From Bidens hawaiensis (lineage: Eukaryota > Streptophyta > Magnoliopsida > Asterales > Asteraceae), in the NCBI GenBank assembly GCA_021521415.1, contig JAIQDT010014611.1:119102-183101 (forward strand): 64,000 nucleotides of DNA, in the 5' to 3' direction. Below the pieces are notes generated by a model, which worked only from the letters and a program-made list of their open reading frames with translations, searched no databases and was not told the origin of the DNA. Both the position numbers and the translations under genes were made by a program. This document shows positions 52,397 through 63,524 of this stretch, piece after piece (position 1 is the first letter of the stretch; each line of letters opens with the position of its first letter).

Positions 52397-52723
52397 GGGG
52401 TATTTTCCCGCTTACTTTTTGATCTTTTTGAATTTTGAATTTTGAAATTCGAAGAGTTGGTGGAAAGATAAGAACAGTCCAAACCTCTGAAACGTCGTGC
52501 GACGGTTTCTTCTGACTGTGTCAGGACGTGCAGGAAGTTATGGTGACGTGACAGTACATGGTCATTCCAGACGCTTTTTCAGGCGCGTGGGCGCGATTTT
52601 TCGGGCGCGTGGCCGCGAAATTAATGGTATGCGTCCTGTCAACAGCTGTTGCCAGCTTGCTTATTGCCACGTGTCATAGTTTCATTGCACCTTCGTTTTC
52701 TCTCTCTTCCGCATTAATTTCAT

Positions 52724-52750
52724 CGCATTAATTGCGATTAGTATATAAAG
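52724..52750 (+). promoter_or_regulatory. Promoter of the third antisense gene (conserved box plus TATA)
   Basis: CGCATTAATTGCGAT (52724-52738), three bases, then TATATAAAG (52742-52750), about 125 bases before ATG 52874. The leader is CT-rich. The box and its 3-base gap match the two promoters at 24261-24292 and 27592-27618. Confidence 0.75.
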
Positions 52751-52873
52751 GGGGAGAGGGTTCTTTATAATCCACACTTTCACTCTTCTCTTCATCTTCT
52801 TTACGATTTCCGGCGAATACTCACCTTTTCAGGCAAGCATTCTCCCGAAATCGTTTTCTTCTTCTTTTACAAG

Positions 52874-55868
52874 ATGTCTCGTGATCTCGAATCTACAGCC
52901 GATGACAAGAGTACTGCTGGCGAGTGCCAGTGTGCTCTGCCTGGCGATCTGTATCGGTACGTCGTCAGGAAGTTCATGCTCGAGTCTCTCGAGCCTGAGT
53001 TTCCTGAACCCCACCAGACGGTGTACGATGCCCCCAGAGGCAAGATCGGGGTATATGCTGCATTCTTTGTTTATGGGAATCTTAGGTTCCCATTGACAAA
53101 GTTTGTTTACCGTGTCCTTGAGAGGCACGGTGTTCATTTGACCGAGTTGCACCCCATGGCGATCGCCAAGATTCGCCACTTCGAGTGGGTGTGCCGGATT
53201 CTGGGCATTGAGCCCTATGTTGACCGCCTGATGACCTTCTACACTTGGAGGTGCATCCAGGGGTGGTATACTCTGACAACCCGAATCAAGGGTTTGAAGA
53301 TTTGCGCGACCGAGCGCAGTCTTCGCGCGTGGAAGCGGGAGTTCTTCTTCATCTCCGCTCGCGCCATCCCCCTTGCCATGAAGTTTAAGAATGGGCAAGC
53401 TCTCCCAAGCCTTCACGCCTCCAACTACCAGGAGGCGGAATGGTTCTCGAAGATATCTCGGGTCCAATCTCCGGTTTACCGGTTTGCGGAGTCCGGGATG
53501 GTGATGCTGGGGATGAGCCGGGTGTGGAAGGCTGCCGATGCGCAAAAGATCCCAATCGTCCTCGAATACGGTTCGAACTCTGTTCCTTACGGTATGCTTT
53601 GTTTCTTTTTGTTGATTTTGAATTTCTTCTAACTTCTTTCCTGTTTATTTCAGAGGGGAACGACTTGCAGTCGCTCCTGAACCCGCGGAAGACTGACGGT
53701 CCCGCTCGGATGGGTACTCGTGCTCTAGACGAGAACGAGTTGCCCATCCTAGAACAAACGGCGGATCGGTTCGTGGAGGTCTATCCGCTAGGCCATGAGA
53801 TCCTTAGCGCCCGTCGGCCAGGTAAGGCGCTATTCGACCCTCGACCCCTCAATGTTGAAACCTCTGCTGGAATTCCTTTAATCGTATGTTCTGATGAGGA
53901 ATCCGCAGATGGTCCTCCGTTGGTGCGGAAGAAGAAGGCTGCCGGCGGGAAGGGGAAGGAGAAGGTGGCCTCCACTGCCGATCCGGTGCCTCGGTCTGAC
54001 TCGGAGACCGAGAGCGAAGAGGTGGCGGGGAATCCCGGTGGTGATAAGATCACCATTCCGGAGGATGTGACAACTGTCACCGAAGAGCCCAGGATGACAA
54101 CGGTGACCGGCGTGAAGAGGCCGGCTCCATCGGGTTCATCCCCGCCCGTCCGTACTTTCAGGCTCAAGAAAACCCGTAAGTACAACTTCCTTTAGCTTTT
54201 ATCTTCATAGTTTAATATCGTTTTAACACTTATATTCTTTACGCAGGCGTGGATGTTGACGCATTCCAGGGTGGAGCGCAGAGGAGTACCTCTCCGCCAA
54301 TGACGGTAGGCTTGGTCAGCCTACCTGAGGCGTCGACCCAGGCGCCTGCGCCTGCTTCCGCTGGTTCAGTTGCTCACTCCTTTGAGCCGACTGTTCCAGC
54401 TGAGATGACGTCACCCGCCGGCTGTGAGTGCTATTTTTACAGCATCTTTCACCGAGCCGGCGGTTACTATTGCTGCGGATTCCGCGGCGGCGACCGCGGC
54501 GGCTGCTACCATGCCCCCGCCATCGGCAACGACGGCCGATCCATCAGGTACGCATGGGGCTTCTCGCCAATCTCTGCCACCTTCCCATCTGCCTGACCTC
54601 TTGGATGGATTTCCCTTGGGTTCAGGTGATGGGTTCGGCGGCTATCGGCCTGTTATTGACCCTACAGGTGCGTAGGGTTCTTTTGGCCCTTTTCAATTTT
54701 TTTTTTTATTTTTTTTATCATCTTTTCCTAACTGCTTTATGTTTTTTGCAGTGTCGGATTCCAATGAAGTGTATGTTCCACGATGGAACATTCGCCGAGG
54801 AACAACCCTTCGCACCCCTGTGGAGTGCGTGGAATGGGCTCGTCACGCTGCTCCCAGTGGTGCGTTGGGGGAAGCCATGGCTAGCTACCAGGAGGGTAGG
54901 CTAACCAATGAGCTTCGGGTTCTCCTGGCCCGGATGCAGCCGCGCGTCGAGCTGCTTTGTCGTGAAAACGACAAGTTAAAAGCAGCTCGCCTTAAAGAAG
55001 TGGCTCAGGCGCGGGTTGTCCGGGAGGAGAACCAAAGGCTTTCCGCAGTGGCTGCGGAAAAGGAGAAGGCCTTCAAGGCCCTCGAGGTTGAAGTTCAGGC
55101 TCGACTCGAGGCCCCTTCCAAGGCTGCCCAAGCTGTTAATGAACAGCTTCGGCTGGCTAAGGAAACTGCGAGGAACGCAACCGAGAGGGCCACCAAGGCT
55201 GAAGCTGTTGCTGAGCCTCTACGCGTGGAGAATGAAGAGCTTAAAGCCAAATTAGAGGCTCCCCAGCAGGCTCATGATGCCTTGGCGATGGAAGACGCCA
55301 AAAAGCTCCAGGAGATCTTGGACCAGAGGGGGGTGCTTGACCATACTGAGCGGAAGCTAAAGGGCGTCGAAGAGGCTGCGGCTAAAGAAGTGTTGCTTGC
55401 CAACCTTAACAAGAGTGAAGCCGAACGCGCCCGTAACGAAGCTCAAGCTGCCCTCCAAGAAGCCCTGGTTGCCAAGGAATGGCTTCTTCGAGAAGCGTTG
55501 TCTTAGGTAAGCTTTTCTTGTCTTTACGCTTTTCTTTGTAAATAGAAAAGGTTTGACACTTGTATATTTTCTTGTAGGTTGTGCATCGGGTCTTCTCAGA
55601 GACCTCTTATGATGATGCTATGAGCGCAGCCCTCAACGCTTCTCACGAGGATGGGGAAAAGGTCGGCTTCCTGCTTGGTCTAGGGTTCGTTGAGAAAGGC
55701 ATCCCGCCTTCCAACTTCCCTTTGTACAATGTTGATACTGAAGCTGTTTACGACCAAGCAGTGAATCAGTACGCCGCCTTCCCGCATCCGGTGGTGGAGA
55801 AGGTGAATCAAGTTGCTGCTGCTGATGATGGGTTAGCTATCCTTAAAGCTTTCCTTGAACTGCCATGA
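52874..55868 (+). pseudogene. Antisense gene of the second Tat-type element (about 895 codons over five exons, one nonsense)
   Basis: Exon 1 (52874-53591) holds the conserved gypsy-type 'putative transposase' domain (GKIGVYAAFFVYGNLRFPLTKF, HGVHLTELHPMAIAKIRHFEW, EFFFISARAIPLAM). GT-AG introns follow at 53592-53653, 54176-54246, 54668-54751 and 55507-55577, and phases agree across each. Exon 2 is acidic and basic by turns. Exon 3 is Pro/Ala-rich with an odd 19-nt GT-AG interval at 54424-54442. Exon 4 is a long coiled coil of Glu/Ala/Lys/Leu. It ends in TAG at 55504-55506 exactly at a splice donor. The last exon encodes 96 further residues (TSYDDAMSAALNASHEDGEK). By far the best-preserved of the three antisense genes. 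Function unknown. Confidence 0.8.
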
Positions 55869-56131
55869 TCTTCTGATGGTGCTGGTCCAAGTGGAAGTGG
55901 CCCTGAAGCCTGATCCTGAAGATTCCTTCCCACTGCTAGGATAGATTTAGCTTGTATAGATTTATTTTCTTGTAGGCGGGTAGTTACCCGGCCATTCTTG
56001 TAATGAATCATCATGAAATATAAATCTTTGTGCGGGTAAGACCGCTTCTTTTATTGGATTCCTTGCTTTATAAACGTTATATGACTTGCATACTTTAGTT
56101 TAAATTAGCAATTTTCCAAGTGTTTTAGAAT

Positions 56132-56590
56132 AAGTTAACCTTTGAACGTGGTAGATAATAGGTTAAAGTTTTGCTTCCACTTTCGTGATTGTGCGGGTAG
56201 GACCGTCACTTGCACTTAGTAGGATGGCTAAACTTTACCTGCGTCTAACCTGCGTGTAGGTTTTCCTTATCTTTTCTGGGGATAAGTTAACCTTTGAACG
56301 TGGTAGATAATAGGTGTGAAGTTTTGCTTCCTCTTTCGTGATTGTGCGGGTAGGACCGTCACTTGCACTTAGGAGGATGGCTAAACTTTACCCATATCTG
56401 ACCTGCGTGTAGGTTTTCCTCATCTTTTCTGAGGATAAGTTAACCTTTGAACGTGGTAGATAATAGGTGTGAAGTTTTGCTTCCTCTTTCGTGATTGTGC
56501 GGGTAGGACCGTCACTTGCACTTAGTAGGATGGCTAAACTTTACCTTTATCTGACCTGCGTGTAGGTTTTCCTCATCCTTTTGTTAGAAA
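56132..56590. repeat. 153-bp tandem repeat, three units
   Basis: Units begin AAGTTAACCTTTGAACG near 56132, 56284 and 56437. They share GTGCGGGTAGGACCGTCACT and differ at few sites. They lie downstream of the antisense gene. No ORF. Confidence 0.85.
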
Positions 56591-56600
56591 TTCTGTTTTG

Positions 56601-57047
56601 AACCGTTCGACGCGCGGTTGTCAATAGGTTAGTGTTCAGTTCCCTTTTTCATGATTCATGCGGATAGACCGGCACTTTCGTTTAATGGGATAACTGAACT
56701 TTTCCCCTTCAACTGACCTGCGTGAAGGTTTGTCGTTTTTTGGGTTTATGCGGGTTTTGCCGCCTTCCCCACGCAACGACTTTCCACGTATTTATGCGGT
56801 GAAAACCGGCATATCCGTGTTGAATAAATTAACCGTTCGACGCGCGGTTGTCAATAGGTTAGTGTTCAGTTCCCTTTTTCATGATTCATGCGGATAGACC
56901 GGCACTTTCATTTAATGGGACTGAACTTTTCCCCTTCAACTGACCTGCGTGAAGGTTTGTCGTTTTTTGGGTTTATGCGGGTTTTGCCGCCTTCCCCACG
57001 CAACGACTATCACACTTATGTATGCGGTGAAAACCGGCATTAGTGTT
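56601..57047. repeat. 230-bp tandem repeat, two units
   Basis: Units begin AACCGTTCGACGCGCGG at 56601 and 56831 and are nearly identical over most of their length. They follow directly on the 153-bp array. Short strings such as GACCTGCGTG...AGGTTT are shared with it, so both may share an origin. Confidence 0.85.
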
Positions 57048-57111
57048 GATAGTTCATAAAAGTATAAATGTAAAATCATCAGCGTCGATGTTTTAAGGAG
57101 AATCATTTCCA

Positions 57112-57321
57112 TTAAAAGTGGCTCTTGGCCTTTTCTTTACAAATTTGGAATTGATTTACATGCAAACTGTGTAAATGAGCTCCCTTCCATGTTGTTGGGA
57201 TGGGAGTGCCATCGAGCCGATACGCACCTGGTTCGGGATCTCGTTCTTTACGCAGCATGTAGTCTCCATATTGAAGCTGGAATTTTACTCGTGTTTTCCC
57301 CAGCTGGGGTTCTACACGCAT
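57112..57321 (-). pseudogene. Integrase C-terminal tail fused behind gag
   Basis: The frame reads GDYMLRKERDPEPGAYRLDGTPIPTTWKG, matching the end of the Tat-type integrase at 20952-21221 (GDFVFR, YKLERLDGTDIPRTWNG). It directly follows the gag zinc finger, so protease through the integrase core has been deleted with the break near 57320. Confidence 0.75.
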
Positions 57322-57940
57322 CAGCCTGCTCAGCGTTCATTGCGCCACTAGGTGCGCGAGCGTCCCATCTCTGACAAATGCTTCGACCATGTCCTTTACG
57401 TCTATGCATTCTTCAGTGTTGTGGCCTTTTGTCCTGTGAAAGTCACAGTATTTGCTCCGATCAGCATTGTGACGATGTCGGATTATTTGAGGCTTTGGCA
57501 GTGGCGAATATCTCGGTGACGCTTTTGGTGAGCGGCGTCCATCTGGAGTTCTTGTTTGACTGTACGTTATCCCTTCCGCCTAACCGATGCTGCAAACCGG
57601 ATGAGGTGTCAAAGTTTACCCTTGACTGCCAAATGCCTAGCTTCCGCTTTTTGTTTAATCGGGCGGTAAGGACGTTGTCTTCTCTTGTTTTCTGGGTGTA
57701 GAGGTTTGTGCTCTGTGGGAGATCTCTACCCAGTTGCTTCTCCGTTTCCGCAAAGCGTTTTGCTGCTGTCATGATGGCATCCCATGTGGATGGCATGCCA
57801 TCTTTACCCGTTAAGGTGTGGATGAGCTCTGGGTCGTTCGCGCCCTGAATAAAAGCAGCGCGAACAAGATCTTCGCTAATGTTACCCAGACTTAGCTTCT
57901 TCGAGTTGAAGCAAGTGATGAAGTCTAGCAAAGATTCATC
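57322..57940 (-). pseudogene. gag: gag C-terminal half of the second Tat-type element
   Basis: From about 57940 the frame reads ESLLDFITCFNSKKLSLGNI and continues through a gag domain (HTLTGKDGMPSTWDAIMTAA) to a stop at 57461. A neighbouring frame then gives a Cys/His motif (YCDFHRTKGHNTEEC) and HLVAQ before a stop. The N-terminal half of gag and the leader are absent. The junction with FLA sequence lies just upstream at 57940-58030. Confidence 0.75.
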
Positions 57941-58027
57941 TTCAACGGCGGTGAAGATGAGGTGTAATGCGCGATATTATCTGCGTTCCACCTCTTCAAC
58001 GGCGGTGATGAGGTGTAATGCGCTCAT
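57941..58027 (-). other. Scarred junction: FLA 5' fragment, filler DNA and gag
   Basis: CAT at 58025-58027 gives a possible original FLA start in good context (GCCACCATGAGC on minus). The next bases, GCGCATTACACCTCATC, occur twice, each followed by an ACCGCCGTTGAAGA copy. Between them is a 20-base string (57970-57989) that is an inverted exact copy of FLA bases 50455-50474. Such patchwork is typical of templated end joining. Confidence 0.6.
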
Positions 58028-59381
58028 GGTGGCGTAGGTTAGCAGGACTGTGGAGGGTGTGCTGAAGTGTTTTGGAGTGTGGGTGGGTTGTTACTTTGTA
58101 CTGGAGGTTTCAGAACTGTTAAGAGTTTAATACTGGGGTTGACTTAACCATGGTTAATTAGATGTTAACTAGGGTTGGTGTTAAACATGGGAATGGGAAG
58201 GAAGTGAGTACTGACTAGTTTATTGGAAATCAAAATGACTTTATTTGGTTAAAAACTTTAAATGACAAAGATGTCCTTGTGGTTTTACCATTTTACTGGT
58301 TTTGTGGTTTTTGGCATTTTGTAAGGTGAATGTTTTACTAATTTACTTGGGTTTTTTTTAATTTGTCTTTGTCCAGGGTTATGTTGTGGAGGTTTGTACT
58401 TTAAGCATTTAATGTTGTTATTCAGTTTTAAGAGTTATATTTGGATTATTCTTTACCTTTTATTTTACATTTTCTTTTGATTTTTAATAATATATTTGTG
58501 TTTAGTGACATTTCGTTTCGTTAATGACATATTGATTACGGGCTTGGCATCTGTTTCATTTAAGTGAGTTTCAATTTTAAAATTATTAATTGAAGAAGTA
58601 ACACCTTAGAAGGTAAATAAACTCAATACAAACGGAACACAATATGAGTTGTAAGGACTTGTTATGATTGATGTTGTCCATACAAACGATCCAACCAAGT
58701 AAGAGTGGATCTGGATGATATGGAGTCGATTTTTTCGGTAACAATTTACGGTCAAATTATTGTGAAACAAGTAACAAACTAAAAAATCAAGAAGAACAAA
58801 ACTTAGCAATCTCTTAGTATGTATACAAGTATCAAAGGCGTACATTTTCATGATTGATTTAACATTACTTCTACATAAAATATTGATTGTCATGCGGAAG
58901 TTTGGTCACAAAGAGATTCCGTTCTTTGTGATGAGGCTAACCGATATTTGCAGAGAATAAAGATATAGAGCTTGGCCATGTGTCTTCATAGGCTAAGGGA
59001 GCAACAAGGCGTGCTATTGAAGAAAGATTTCTTGAAGCTACATTAATTATTACCTTAAATTCCGTAAGCGTTTGATCCTATGAATTGATATAGGTATGAG
59101 GTTTGTAGAGAACGAAATCAAATAAATAGAAATTTTATTTTTTCGGTTTCTCATATTCCACACATAGGTTGAAGACTTTATGATGTTTAACTATTGGATC
59201 ATTGTGAGTTTTTGAAGTGACAAAGCTCTACTGTATTAAAAATTTAATGTCACTATAAGTTACCATAAAAATCTCATCGGTTTTTACCTACGTGTTCTCG
59301 TGACTATAAAAGGCAAGCCGGATCATATAGGTTGAATGCTAACCTAAGTTAGTTACATGATCATATATCGATACCAAACCC
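58028..59381. other. Probable FLA upstream region and AT-rich intergenic DNA
   Basis: No gene is seen. The first 100-200 bases would be the original FLA 5' flank if the start near 58027 is right. The rest is AT-rich with no terminal repeats that I can support. Confidence 0.4.
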
Positions 59382-59384
59382 TTA

Positions 59385-61263
59385 GACCATGTGTAGTCAT
59401 AAAGCTCCACTACCAGGGATTATGCGCCACGTGACGCCCAGTCAGAGTTATGGTTTTGTACAAAAACAGGCTATAGTCATAACTCTTCACATCCAGGCAT
59501 TATGCGTCACGTAGCGCCCAGTCATTATTAATTTTATTGGTTTTTTTAAATACTAAATCATTTAAATAAATTAACATAAAATTAAAAATTACATTAAACT
59601 TCCAAATAAAAAATACATTAAACTAAATTAAAAAAAATACATCAAATTAAAAATAAAAAAACATAAATAATATTAATAAAACTAAAACTCATTATATTTT
59701 TCTAAAATTTTCGCTCGTCGAATGGCTTTTAGAGATTGGACTATCGGGTCATCTTCGGATAGCTCGTTTGATAAAACCTCGATGTCTTTGTCCATCTCAT
59801 TCCTTCGAAGTAGGTCGACGGCGTCCAAATTTACTTGAAGTCGTTGGGTTCCAAGTTGGTGTAAATCTTGGAGTCGAGAGTCATTAATTGGAATTGGCTT
59901 TCCAATTCGAGATTCGAACCCGTTGCCGACGACGAAGCGGCCCCTTTCCCCCTTCCTTTGCCTTTGGTTCTTCTACCCCCCGGCCAAGGCATCTCGGTAG
60001 TATTCACGAGGTCATTATCGCTTAAGTTGAAGTTTCGAGAGCGTCGGAACGGGGCGTGTCTGGATCAACCGAAGACGATGTTTTAGACTTTTTTTTACTC
60101 AGACCACCGTCGGCTTCGGCTTCGGCATCCAACACCAAGCCCCATTTTGGGTTGAACCTCAATAGGTCTTTCCAAATGCCAAAGTAGTTGAAGGTCCCGC
60201 CGACCTTATGTTGAAACTCAACCAACGCGTTTTCCATGACTTCCGCGTCCGAGACACCGCTACTCCTAGTTCGATTCATCCGAGAGAAAACCGTATGGAA
60301 AGCCGAGCATTTGGTGTTTATGTCGCCCCATTTCGACAGTAACGAATCTTTTTCTCGACGCGAGTCCCCGCCAAGGTTGTGAAACCTCTCTATAATTTTG
60401 TGCCAAAATACCCCCGCTTTTTGATAGTTCGCTAAAAAAATAAAAACATTACAAGTTTAATGTTTGTTATAAGAAATTTTAAAAAATATATATGCATTTT
60501 AAAAACCTACCGCATTTGGCATCTTCTGATATTTGCACCAAGCACGAGCACATAGTACGCACTCGTCGATACTCCACGTTATCACCGTCTTTTTAACCCG
60601 AGGTTCGCCGGCGGGCTTCTTTGCGTGTTTTTTAAAACGTCCGTGTTGGCTCGAACCGCCTACGGTCTCCGGGACGAGTTGTGTCTTCGGCACGAACTCG
60701 ACCTCGGGTTGGGTCTCCGGGGCGGGTTGGGAACCCGAACCGGCAAAATGTTCGCCGTCGGTTTTGGAAACCGGGCACCGCGTTTGGCATAGAGTTTTGT
60801 AGATATTGAAAGTAGGCGGTCATTTGCGGGGTCAAACATTTACGGACGGGTACGGTTGGCGTCGGGGCGGTAGATTGATTCTGTTGTGGATTTTGGTTGC
60901 CTTGACGGGCATATTGACCCGAAACCGAGAATATTTTGGTTGTTATTTGGAAACATTTTGGTAGAAATATTTGTGTAAAAGATATAAATTGATATAGAAG
61001 TGGAAGGAATGTGTTAAAAAAATGAGTTTGGTTTGTTTATATAGTATAAATATAATTAATATAATTTTTTTTTTAAATTCCCAACGGCTCCAAGACCCAC
61101 CCACCCCAACGGCTATTTTTTTATATGTGTGCCACCATGCGCGTTTTGTATAAAACGCAACCAAAAACCAACTTCACATAACGCAGGAGGGGGGGGGGGA
61201 GCGGTGTACCCCCGCGTTTTGGGTCTTCAACGTTGCCGGCAACGTTTGCCACTACGGATGGTC
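59385..61263 (-). mobile_element. PIF/Harbinger derivative carrying only the accessory ORF1
   Basis: The ends GACCATGTGTAGTCA and, in reverse, GACCATCCGTAGTGG are terminal inverted repeats. TTA duplications lie at 59382-59384 and 61264-61266. Inside the left end a 49-bp block is repeated at 59395-59443 and 59475-59523. Inside the right end is an 18-bp palindrome AACGTTGCCGGCAACGTT (about 61230-61247). It carries a Myb/NAM-associated pseudogene and no transposase, so it would need one supplied in trans. Confidence 0.7.
59682..60956 (-). pseudogene. Myb/SANT plus NAM-associated protein (Harbinger ORF1 type, often mis-named GST T3-like)
   Basis: From a possible ATG at 60956 the frames give a Gln/Pro-rich N-terminus. 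A SANT-like segment follows (TWSIDECVLCARAWCKY). After an intron near 60435-60505, the second exon encodes the rest of the trihelix-like domain (FWHKIIERFHNLGG, SLLSKWGDINTKCSAFHTVF) and a central WKDLLRFNPKWG segment. A Lys/Ser-rich link comes next, then a C-terminal helical part (RAKILEKYNE). Frameshifts near 60760, 60540, 60020 and 59850 break it. In intact elements this protein binds transposon ends. Confidence 0.65.
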
Positions 61264-61266
61264 TTA

Positions 61267-62445
61267 TATTGATCAAAACAAGCCATAGTAAATTACCTTA
61301 AAGATCTTCAAAGATGCCCCACGTACTGTCAAAAGCTAAAGCGATCAGTTAAGGCAAACAACCTGACTATGGTTTGGATCTACCAACCGGTCAACGAAGG
61401 CAAAAGTAGAACTATGGATAAAAAATAGGATAATATATTCCCTCATGGAAATTTTTATAATACAAATTAACTCAAAATATTTTTCAAAAATAAAGATTTT
61501 TGTTAAAATGAAAGCCAACATTCTAAATGGCATCCTCTAGAAGGAGAAGCTTTTTAAATCGAAACATAAGTAAGAGTATTCGCATCCATTTCTATCTCTA
61601 AATCAAAAATTACACTAAGCCTCGCTACATTTTCTCTTTTATGTCAATTAAATACTATTTTTTTTATATTTTTATCATTATCATTTTTCTTTCTTACATT
61701 CACAACTACTTTCAAAAAATATTAAAAAATTATAGAATGTGAACAGTAGTTTTTCAACAGAAAAATCATTACGTTTTCTAAAATAATAAAAACTATTCAC
61801 TCACAACACCCTAAATCACTATTTAAATTATAAAAACCTCACTCATATAAAATAGAGGGTTAGATGAGAATGCTCTAAAATGCTAGGACGGACTTTGACG
61901 CATGAGGTAGTTGTTATTAACTTTAGAACTAAACAAAATCATCTTCCTCTTGTGTAAAAAAATATATTTAACGGTTTTACGCTTTGGTAACATAATCCCA
62001 TTTGATAAGTTAGCATTTGAAGTCGAATAATGCAAATAATTAAATAAATAAATTCTAATTAAATCTGGAGTTATTATAAAAGATAGACTTGTGAAGAGAA
62101 AGTTGTAGCATAACAGTTGAGGTCGATGCACCTTGTGAGATCGACATGGTGGTCTTGTTGATTTGTTATTGTCTCTCTTCAAGTCTTTTATACAAATGTT
62201 ATACTTGCATTTTGGTCCGCCTCATCTTACAAAGTCAAAAACACATAGCACGTACAATACATTTTTGTAGTCATAGTAAATTGTTATTCCCTTCTAATTT
62301 GTGACAAGAGAGACGTATACGTGATCTCTACCTTTATTATGGAGAATTATCTGTTAGTTATAATTATAATTGAAGACATTTATATCTATTGGTTGTAGAG
62401 AAGTGATAGAGAAGAAAAATTTTAATTAGGGATCGCTGAATGAAC
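61267..62445. other. AT-rich intergenic DNA, no gene seen
   Basis: No convincing ORF, RNA gene or transposon border. Composition is typical plant intergenic. Confidence 0.4.
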
Positions 62446-62448
62446 TAA

Positions 62449-62545
62449 GGGGCTTTTTGGTTTATTCAGATCTGAATTAATCAGATCTGAATGAGCCTAT
62501 GTCCCATTCAACAACAACAATGAGTCAATGTAAACAAACAGCCCT
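62449..62545. mobile_element. Tourist-like MITE (97 bp)
   Basis: GGGGCTTTTTGGTTT at the left and AAACAAACAGCCCT at the right form imperfect inverted ends, flanked by TAA at 62446-62448 and 62546-62548. The core carries TCAGATCTGAAT twice. A 3-bp TAA target and short length fit Tourist/Harbinger-derived MITEs. Confidence 0.5.
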
Positions 62546-62548
62546 TAA

Positions 62549-63520
62549 GGTAAATCTGAACCACTATACGTCAATGTGCTTTTGATATGACATTTTTTTT
62601 CCTTATCTAGTCATTTTATTTTATTGCATGCATTCATTTAAATGTTATAAAATCAACAAAAACATTTATATGAAAAAAAAGTTAATTCACTCATATTGGT
62701 TCTTGATAGTAATTAGTTAACCCTGGATCACCATGAGTTTTGGAAGCATGTTCAAGGACACATAAATCAACATTGCGACGGATGGAGATCTTGATAGGAG
62801 ATTCGTACATAGAGATATAGGTTGTCGAAGTTTCTATCATGATCTTATTGTCGGTGAGTTTATTTCGAAGCGTTTTTATTTTATTTATTTTATTGTTAAA
62901 AGGTTGCTTTATTGTGGATTTGAGTTGAGGAAAGTGACTATTGATACATCAAATATGTGAAGCCCTTCCTCATGGTATGTTGGACCACATCTACCGTTAC
63001 ATTACAACAGTCTAAGGGTGTTTCGTATAGTAGTCTGCTTGCGACTTGTTTGTATAGTTTTAGCTTTTTGAAAACAGTACACGTACAAAAAAACATATCG
63101 CTACGTGTGCTAAATATCATTATGTATGGTTAATGCTTGTTTGTTCGAAATGCCTGATAAATTTTGTTATATGTGAGTAGTTGCTTTATAAACTAAGTTG
63201 TTTATGTATCTGTGAAATTAACAATTAACTAATACATTAAGCAATAAGTATAAAACTTAAATGAATACAAATGACCGACAATTGTTTAACTCAAGCATGA
63301 AGCAGCAAATAAGTTTGAGTGGTGAGTGGTGAGTTGTCATTCCCATCCTTAATGATGGCTTTAAATGGGTGCCATTATTTCCAGCACTCTCATGGACCAA
63401 AAGGGTCCAACCCTTTAAGTCATCATGTTGGTTCACTACACATAAAATTAAATAATATCGCAAATAAACACAATTTAAATGAATGAATCGTTAACAAAAG
63501 ATTGTTTCTGTTCAACGTTA
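62549..63520. other. AT-rich intergenic DNA, no gene seen
   Basis: No supported coding or structural feature between the MITE and the LINE remnant. Confidence 0.4.
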
Positions 63521-63524
63521 GTCA

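Larger units (their letters stand above)
50529..58003 (-). mobile_element. Permuted, pol-deleted Tat-type retroelement fragment inserted in the FLA gene
   Basis: Read on the minus strand the order is gag C-terminal part, integrase tail, antisense gene (on +), PPT, one LTR, PBS, then FLA. A PPT before and a PBS after the same LTR is what a one-LTR circle or a tandem copy gives. There is no second LTR and no 5-bp duplication. A 13-bp direct repeat (GGTGATGAGGTGT at 50521-50533 and 58004-58016) flanks it instead. Protease, RT, RNase H and the integrase core are missing. It shares PPT, PBS and LTR segments with the element at 2258-28739. Confidence 0.7.

Noticed and set aside
52829..53545. 238-codon minus-strand frame opposite the antisense gene exon 1
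   Set aside because: The plus strand has conserved domain motifs, introns and promoter; the minus frame has none.
56132..57047. CRISPR-like array
   Set aside because: Units are long tandem repeats without unique spacers, and the DNA is a plant nuclear genome.
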